DNA of 64,000 nt from Rhodanobacter sp. DHB23. GTDB lineage: Bacteria > Pseudomonadota > Gammaproteobacteria > Xanthomonadales > Rhodanobacteraceae. Numbering within the stretch: the stretch's first letter is position 1; each line of letters begins with the position of its first letter. Under the pieces are notes generated by a model. It ran no database searches. It was not told where the DNA came from and saw only the letters and a list, made by a program, of their open reading frames with translations. Below, in pieces: positions 59,660 through 64,000 of the stretch. The translations under genes were made by a program, and so were the position numbers. The stretch covers positions 1-64,000 of the forward strand of contig NZ_JACYXK010000029.1 in NCBI RefSeq assembly GCF_014842975.1, written 5' to 3'.

Positions 59660-61756
59660 ATGCTCGCCGACACCACCAAGGACGCCATCCGCGCCGCCTA
59701 TGCGCGCCTGAAAGACGGCCTGCCCGGCTTCCGTCCGCGCGCCTCGCAGGGAAAGATGATCGCCGAGGTGGCCAAGGCGCTGGCCGGTGAAGGCGGCGTC
59801 GCCGCGATCGAGGCGCCCACCGGCACCGGCAAGTCGATGGCCTACCTGATCGCGGGCCACGAGGTGGCGCGCGCGCAGAAGAAGAAGCTGCTGATCGCCA
59901 CCGCCACCGTGGCATTGCAGGAGCAGCTGGTGGAGCGCGACATCCCGCTCTACCTGCAGCTGTCCGGCCACGCGGCCAAGGTGGCCCTGGCCAAGGGCCG
60001 CGGCCGCTACCTGTGCCCGCGGAATCTTGCGATGGCGCGCAACAGCCTCGCCGGCCCGGCGCAATCGAGTCTCGGCTTCGACGCCGACCTCGCGCTGTGG
60101 AGCAGGCCGCCCGCCGAACGCGACAAGCAGGCGCTGTCCAAGCTTGCCCAGGCCTTCGACGACGGCGAGTGGAACGGCGACATGGACGCCGCGCCCGAGC
60201 CGGTGGGCGACCTGCTGCGCCCCATGCTCACCACCAGCGCCGGCGGCTGCACCAACCGCAAGTGCGGGCAGTTCATGATCTGCCCGTTCTTCGCCGCGCG
60301 CCGCGCGGTGGACGACGCCGACATCATCGTGGCGAACCAGGACTTGGTGCTGGCCGACCTCACCATGCCGGGCGAGGACGACGGCTGGGGCGGCGTGATC
60401 CTGCCGCGCCCGGACGAAACCCTGTACGTGTTCGACGAGGCCCACCACATCCCCGGCAAGGCGATCGACCGCGGCGCCTCCGACGTGCACATGGCCGTCG
60501 GCGTGCGCCAGCTGAGCCGGCTCGGCCGGCAGGTGCACGCGGCCTATTCGCTTACCGACAAGGAAAACCTCGGCAAGCTCACGCTGGACGCCGGCGACGC
60601 GAAGCTGCAGGAGCTGAGCGATTCGCTCGAAGCGCTGGAAAAGGAAATCCGCCTCGGCTGGCTGCCCGATCCCGCCGAAAGCGAGCCGATGTACCGCGGC
60701 TCGCTGGGCCGCCTGCCCGAGGCCTGGATCGGACACGCGCGCCTGCTCAGCCTGCAGACCGCCGAAGTGCAGCGCTGGCTCGCCGCGGTACGCCGCGCGG
60801 TGGTGGAGATGACCGACGGCGGCCCCACCCAGGAAGCGCTCTCGCGCGAGCTCGGCATGGCGCTGGAGCGCATCGGCAAGCAGGCCTCCTGCTGGCATGC
60901 CTGGGCCGCGGAGGATCCCGAGCAGGCGCCGCCGCTGGCGCGCTGGGTCACCCTCACCGGCGACCAGCAACTGATCTGCCACGCCTCGTCGGTATCCGCC
61001 GCGGGCCTGCTGCGCAACGTGCTGTGGGGCAACGCCAGCGGCGTGGTGCTGACTTCGGCCACGCTGAGCGCGGGCGGCAATTTCCGCGGCTACGCCGATG
61101 CCGTGGGCCTGCCCGACGACGCGGCCACGCTCAGCCTGCCTTCGCCCTTCGACCTCGCCGCGCAGGCCAGCCTCGAAGTGCCGGCCATGGACGCGCTGCC
61201 CGATGCGCGCGAGGAGCACGCGCAGGCGATCAGTGACTGGCTGGCCGACCACCTCGACTGGAACGCCGGCAACCTCGTGCTGTTCACCTCGCGCGCCAAG
61301 CTCGACCGCGTGCTGCAGCGCCTGCCGATCGACAAGGTGCGCAAGGTGCGCGCGCAGGGCTCGCTGGGCAAGACGCAGCTGATCGCCGAACACGTCAGCG
61401 ACGTGGAAGCCGGCAAAGGCAGCACGCTGTTCGGCCTGGCCAGCTTCGGCGAAGGCCTCGACCTGCCCGGCAAGCTGTGCGAGACCGTGGTCATCACCCA
61501 GCTGCCGTTCGCCGTGCCCACCGACCCGGTCGGCGCCACCTACGCGGAATGGCTGGAGTCGCGCGGGCGCAATCCCTTCATCGAGGTGAGCATCCCCGAG
61601 GCCACGCGCCTGCTCACCCAGTACTGCGGACGATTGATCCGCAACGAGAGCGACAGTGGCCGCATCGTGCTGCTGGACCGGCGGGTGGTCACCAAGCGTT
61701 ACGGCGCGGGCATGCTGCGCGCGTTGCCGCCGTTCCGGCGCGTGATCGAGAGGTAG
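59660..61756 (+). CDS. dinG: ATP-dependent DNA helicase DinG
   Basis: A 698-aa XPD-like superfamily 2 helicase, 5'-3', linked to repair and R-loop removal. The Walker A motif is EAPTGTGKS (51-59), the DEAH box is VFDEAHHIPG, and the iron-sulfur cluster cysteines are in RYLCPRN, GGCTNRKC and MICPFF. Late motifs are SATLSAGGNFRGY, SFGEGLDLPGKLCETVVITQ and QYCGRLIRNESDSGR. A TAGAAT -10 candidate (59630-59635) precedes ATG 59660 by 24 bp. Confidence 0.96.
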   Translation: MLADTTKDAIRAAYARLKDGLPGFRPRASQGKMIAEVAKALAGEGGVAAIEAPTGTGKSMAYLIAGHEVARAQKKKLLIATATVALQEQLVERDIPLYLQLSGHAAKVALAKGRGRYLCPRNLAMARNSLAGPAQSSLGFDADLALWSRPPAERDKQALSKLAQAFDDGEWNGDMDAAPEPVGDLLRPMLTTSAGGCTNRKCGQFMICPFFAARRAVDDADIIVANQDLVLADLTMPGEDDGWGGVILPRPDETLYVFDEAHHIPGKAIDRGASDVHMAVGVRQLSRLGRQVHAAYSLTDKENLGKLTLDAGDAKLQELSDSLEALEKEIRLGWLPDPAESEPMYRGSLGRLPEAWIGHARLLSLQTAEVQRWLAAVRRAVVEMTDGGPTQEALSRELGMALERIGKQASCWHAWAAEDPEQAPPLARWVTLTGDQQLICHASSVSAAGLLRNVLWGNASGVVLTSATLSAGGNFRGYADAVGLPDDAATLSLPSPFDLAAQASLEVPAMDALPDAREEHAQAISDWLADHLDWNAGNLVLFTSRAKLDRVLQRLPIDKVRKVRAQGSLGKTQLIAEHVSDVEAGKGSTLFGLASFGEGLDLPGKLCETVVITQLPFAVPTDPVGATYAEWLESRGRNPFIEVSIPEATRLLTQYCGRLIRNESDSGRIVLLDRRVVTKRYGAGMLRALPPFRRVIER

Positions 61757-61759
61757 CGC

Positions 61760-62320
61760 ATGAGCATCGTCCGTCTCGCCGATTGCCCCGCGATGCCATG
61801 GAAGAACGGCCGCGGCCGCACCCGGGAATTGGCCGTCCATCCGTCCGGCGCTGGGATGGACGATTTCCTTTGGCGGGTGAGCCTCGCCGAGGTGGACAGC
61901 GCCGCACCGTTCTCCGCGTTTCCCGGCATCGATCGCGTGATCGCCCTGCTGGCCGGTGACGGCTTCACGATGACGCTGGACGATGGCCGCAGCCATGCGC
62001 TCACCACGCCGTGCGCACCGTTCGCCTTTCCCGGCGAAGCCGGCGTGGACGTGACGCTGGCTGGCGGCCCCAGCCACGATTTCAACCTGATGTTGCGCCG
62101 CGGTCGGGCGCGCGGCGGCATCGAGGCATGGCACGGCGCAGGTACGCGGCAAGCCGATGCCGGCATTGTGCTGGTGTATTGCGTGCGCGGGTGCCTCGAC
62201 TGCGCCGATGGCAGCCTGCAGGCAGGCGACGCGTGGCGACCGCCGGCAGCGACCGGCGGGGCGATCATCCTGCATGCAGATGCACTGGCGCTGGCCGTGC
62301 GTGTCGAAATCCTTGCCTGA
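61760..62320 (+). CDS. HutD/Ves family protein
   Basis: A 186-aa cupin-like protein with the family start IVRLADCPAMPWKNGRGRTR and FLWRVSLAEVDSAAPFSAFP, GIDRVIALLAGDGFTMTLD and PFAFPGEAGVDVTL. HutD proteins accompany histidine use and Ves responds to cold in E. coli; the biochemical role is not settled. No hut genes are nearby, so the role here is open. It begins 3 bp after the dinG stop and is likely co-transcribed. Confidence 0.85.
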   Translation: MSIVRLADCPAMPWKNGRGRTRELAVHPSGAGMDDFLWRVSLAEVDSAAPFSAFPGIDRVIALLAGDGFTMTLDDGRSHALTTPCAPFAFPGEAGVDVTLAGGPSHDFNLMLRRGRARGGIEAWHGAGTRQADAGIVLVYCVRGCLDCADGSLQAGDAWRPPAATGGAIILHADALALAVRVEILA

Positions 62321-62385
62321 AGCTTGCCGCGAAAACGTCACGCGGGCGCCTATACTCGACCGGTCGCCTTCCCCGGAGTACCGCG

Positions 62386-62964
62386 ATGTCCGTGCTGATC
62401 CTCGGTCTCGTGCTGTTTCTCGGCTCGCATTCGCTGCGCATCTTTGCTGATGGCTGGCGCAAGCGGCAGATCGCCCGCCTCGGCGAGAAGAAGTGGAAGC
62501 TCCTGTACTCGCTGACGGCGATCGTCGGTTTCGTGCTGATCTGCTGGGGCTTCGGGCTCGCGCGGCATGAACCCGTGCTGCTGTACACGCCGCCGGCGTG
62601 GCTGATGCGGCTCAACGCGCTGTTCACCCTGGTGGCCTTCGTGCTGCTCGCCGCGGCGCGGGTGCCGCGCAACGGCATCAAGGCGCGCCTGCACCATCCG
62701 CAGGTGCTGGCGGTGAAGACCTGGGCGTTCGGCCACCTGCTCGCCACCGGCATGCTGCACGACGTGGTGCTGTTCGGCGCCTTCCTGCTGTGGGCCGTGG
62801 CGCTGTTCGCCGCCTCACGCCGGCGCGATCGCCGCGAGGGCGCGGTCTATCCGCCCGGCACGCTCAAGGGCACCGTCATCACCGTCGTCGCCGGCGTGGT
62901 GGCCTGGGCGGTCTTCGCGCTCTGGCTGCACGCGCTGCTGATCGGCGTGAAGCCAGTGATGTGA
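62386..62964 (+). CDS. NnrU family membrane protein
   Basis: A 192-aa protein with about five membrane helices, starting MSVLILGLVLFLGSHSLRIF and carrying the NnrU motifs GEKKWKLLYSLTAIVGFVLI, then HHPQVLAVKTWAFGHLLATG. The family relates to the PEMT/isoprenylcysteine-type membrane fold and was named from nitric-oxide reductase loci; its function is unclear and no nor genes are present. CCGGAG lies 8 nt before ATG 62386. A TATACT -10 candidate lies at 62351-62356. Confidence 0.87.
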   Translation: MSVLILGLVLFLGSHSLRIFADGWRKRQIARLGEKKWKLLYSLTAIVGFVLICWGFGLARHEPVLLYTPPAWLMRLNALFTLVAFVLLAAARVPRNGIKARLHHPQVLAVKTWAFGHLLATGMLHDVVLFGAFLLWAVALFAASRRRDRREGAVYPPGTLKGTVITVVAGVVAWAVFALWLHALLIGVKPVM

Positions 62965-63052
62965 GCGCCTGCAGGTATGCCGAAAGCCATCTGCGCAGCC
63001 GCCTGCAGATCGCGCTAGAGTGCATCCCTCTGCCCCCCCGTGAGGTCGTGCC

Positions 63053-63250
63053 ATGGCCGCCTTCCTGCTCTGGCTGTTGCTGCTGGTGTTCTGCTGGCCG
63101 CTCGCGCTGCTGGCGCTGGTGCTGTATCCCATCGTGTGGCTGATCTGCCTGCCGCTGCGGCTGGTCGGCATCACCGTGGGCGCGGTATTCGCCTTCCTCG
63201 GTGCGCTGCTGATGCTGCCGGCCCGCGTGCTGCGCGGCCGCCCGGCCTGA
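63053..63250 (+). CDS. small hydrophobic membrane protein
   Basis: A 65-aa protein made almost wholly of two membrane helices (FLLWLLLLVFCWPLALLALV and LVGITVGAVFAFLGALLML) joined by LYPIVWLICLPLR, with a basic tail ARVLRGRPA. Function unknown. The next gene starts 4 bp after its stop, so they are probably one operon. Confidence 0.65.
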   Translation: MAAFLLWLLLLVFCWPLALLALVLYPIVWLICLPLRLVGITVGAVFAFLGALLMLPARVLRGRPA

Positions 63251-63254
63251 CGGC

Positions 63255-63869
63255 ATGGGCGTGGACAAGCCCCACGCCCCCTCCTGCGAGCGCAACCGCG
63301 AACCCATCCTCGAGGTGTTGCGCCGGCACTTTGCCGATCGGCGGCGGGTGCTGGAGATCGGCAGCGGCACCGGCCAGCACGCCGTGCATTTCGCCGCTGC
63401 GCTGACCTGGCTGGACTGGCAATGTTCGGAGCGCGCTGAGAACTTGCCGGGCATCCACAGCTGGCTGGACGAGGCCTCGCTGCCGAACACGCCGCCGCCA
63501 CTGGAACTCGACGTCGTTGGACCGTGGCCACGCGGCCCGTTCGACGCGATGTTCAGCGCCAACACCCTGCACATCATGGCCTGGCACGAGGTAGAGGCAC
63601 TGTTCGCGCAACTGCAAGCCGTCACGGCCGACGACGCGCGACTGGTGATCTACGGTCCGTTCAATGACGGCGGCCACTACACCAGCGACAGCAATGCCGC
63701 GTTCGACCAGTGGTTGAAGGCGCGCGGCCCGCACATGGGCATCCGCGACACCGAAGCGGTGGACGGATTGGCCGCAGCCGTGGGCTTCACGCTGGTCGAC
63801 GACGTGGCAATGCCGGCGAACAACCGCTGCCGCGTCTGGCAGCGCACCCGGCATCATTCAAACAGGTAG
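63255..63869 (+). CDS. DUF938 family SAM-dependent methyltransferase-like protein
   Basis: A 204-aa class I methyltransferase fold of the DUF938 family. The conserved N-terminus APSCERNREPILEVLRRHF leads to the SAM motif VLEIGSGTGQHAVHFAAAL, FSANTLHIMAWHEVEALFAQ and the C-terminal YGPFNDGGHYTSDSNAAFDQ. Substrate unknown. ATG 63255 lies 4 bp after the preceding small membrane protein gene. Confidence 0.85.
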   Translation: MGVDKPHAPSCERNREPILEVLRRHFADRRRVLEIGSGTGQHAVHFAAALTWLDWQCSERAENLPGIHSWLDEASLPNTPPPLELDVVGPWPRGPFDAMFSANTLHIMAWHEVEALFAQLQAVTADDARLVIYGPFNDGGHYTSDSNAAFDQWLKARGPHMGIRDTEAVDGLAAAVGFTLVDDVAMPANNRCRVWQRTRHHSNR

Positions 63870-63918
63870 ATTTTCCCGTTCGCCCTGGGCGTGGCGAAGC
63901 GGAGCGGAGTCGGAGGGC

Positions 63919-64000
63919 ATGTACCTCGCACCCGATCCGGTCCGGATCAACAAGAGCCTGCGCGCCGACGCCAAGAGCCTGCCCCATATCTCCACCTGGC
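63919..64000 (+). CDS. 5' end of an unidentified gene (cut by the window edge)
   Basis: An open frame starts at ATG 63919 and reads MYLAPDPVRINKSLRADAKS, followed by LPHISTW, to the end of the window. Two GGAG boxes lie just upstream (63902-63905 and 63912-63916); the first gives a 13-nt spacing and the second only 2-3 nt. A TAGATT -10 candidate lies near 63867. The 27 residues are too few to identify the product. Confidence 0.5.
   Translation, partial: MYLAPDPVRINKSLRADAKSLPHISTW

Noticed and set aside
61760-62320. Histidine utilisation locus
   Set aside because: Only a HutD-like gene is present; no hutH, hutU, hutI or hutG is nearby.
62386-62964. Denitrification locus
   Set aside because: NnrU-like proteins occur widely without nor genes, and none are found here.

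Overview
The window is GC-rich chromosomal DNA of a gammaproteobacterium of the order Xanthomonadales, most likely Rhodanobacteraceae (Rhodanobacter/Dyella/Luteibacter type). This rests on a Clp-type CRP homologue next to speD and coq7, the order trpG-trpD-trpC-HAD hydrolase, an ahcY with an SAH riboswitch near metF, and GTAG-type REP palindromes. Family and genus are inference. No phage and no CRISPR array was seen. The only insertion-sequence trace is an IS110-type transposase tail at the left edge.

Layout. 0-11.7 kb is core metabolism: ppc, the SAM-cycle genes ahcY (riboswitch) and metF, an ECF sigma factor with a membrane partner, ilvE, a TlpA-like thioredoxin and rlmI. 11.8-23.6 kb holds a ferredoxin-reductase-type flavoprotein, rmuC, folE, a membrane diguanylate cyclase, an EF-hand protein, an MFS pump, a DUF1993 gene broken by one amber codon, an M48 protease fused to a pilin-like tail, a COG2509 flavoprotein and a HAD hydrolase. 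23.6-26.1 kb is trpGDC; trpE lies about 15.5 kb away at 41.6-43.1 kb.

Between the two trp blocks (26.2-41.0 kb) is a divergent cluster that reads as a peptidoglycan-peptide scavenging locus. Leftward: NlpC/P60 endopeptidase, dipeptide epimerase, RpiR/MurR-type regulator, L,D-transpeptidase, SLC1-type symporter and a D-amino-acid dehydrogenase. Rightward: transglutaminase-like protein, diaminopimelate decarboxylase-like enzyme, two beta-lactamase-fold hydrolases, a VanX-like D,D-dipeptidase and an AmpD/AmiD-like lipoprotein amidase. Together they could take a stem peptide to L-Ala, L-Glu, lysine and pyruvate. The epimerase plus NlpC/P60 pair parallels Bacillus YkfB/YkfC.

43.1-64 kb holds a PdsS/PdsR-type two-component system with a CBM9-like sensor domain, two strongly structured candidate sRNAs with intrinsic terminators (46.7-47.3 kb), rpe, a DjlA-like co-chaperone, cytochrome c, purC, an Mpo1-like protein, tRNA-Gln(CTG), rpsI-rplM, a GlcF-like Fe-S protein, coq7, speD, clp, a GAF-GAF-GGDEF-EAL protein, dinG, hutD, an NnrU-like protein and a DUF938 methyltransferase.

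Several repeat families punctuate the window. GTAG/REP-type hairpins occur at 11.7, 22.8, 48.0 and 50.2 kb. A CCCTCTCCC/GGGAGAGGG palindrome family occurs at 1.4, 9.6, 29.4, 32.1, 36.5 and 38.9 kb and has been absorbed into the reading frames of ppc and one serine hydrolase. A nested palindrome of about 590 bp lies at 31.5-32.1 kb.
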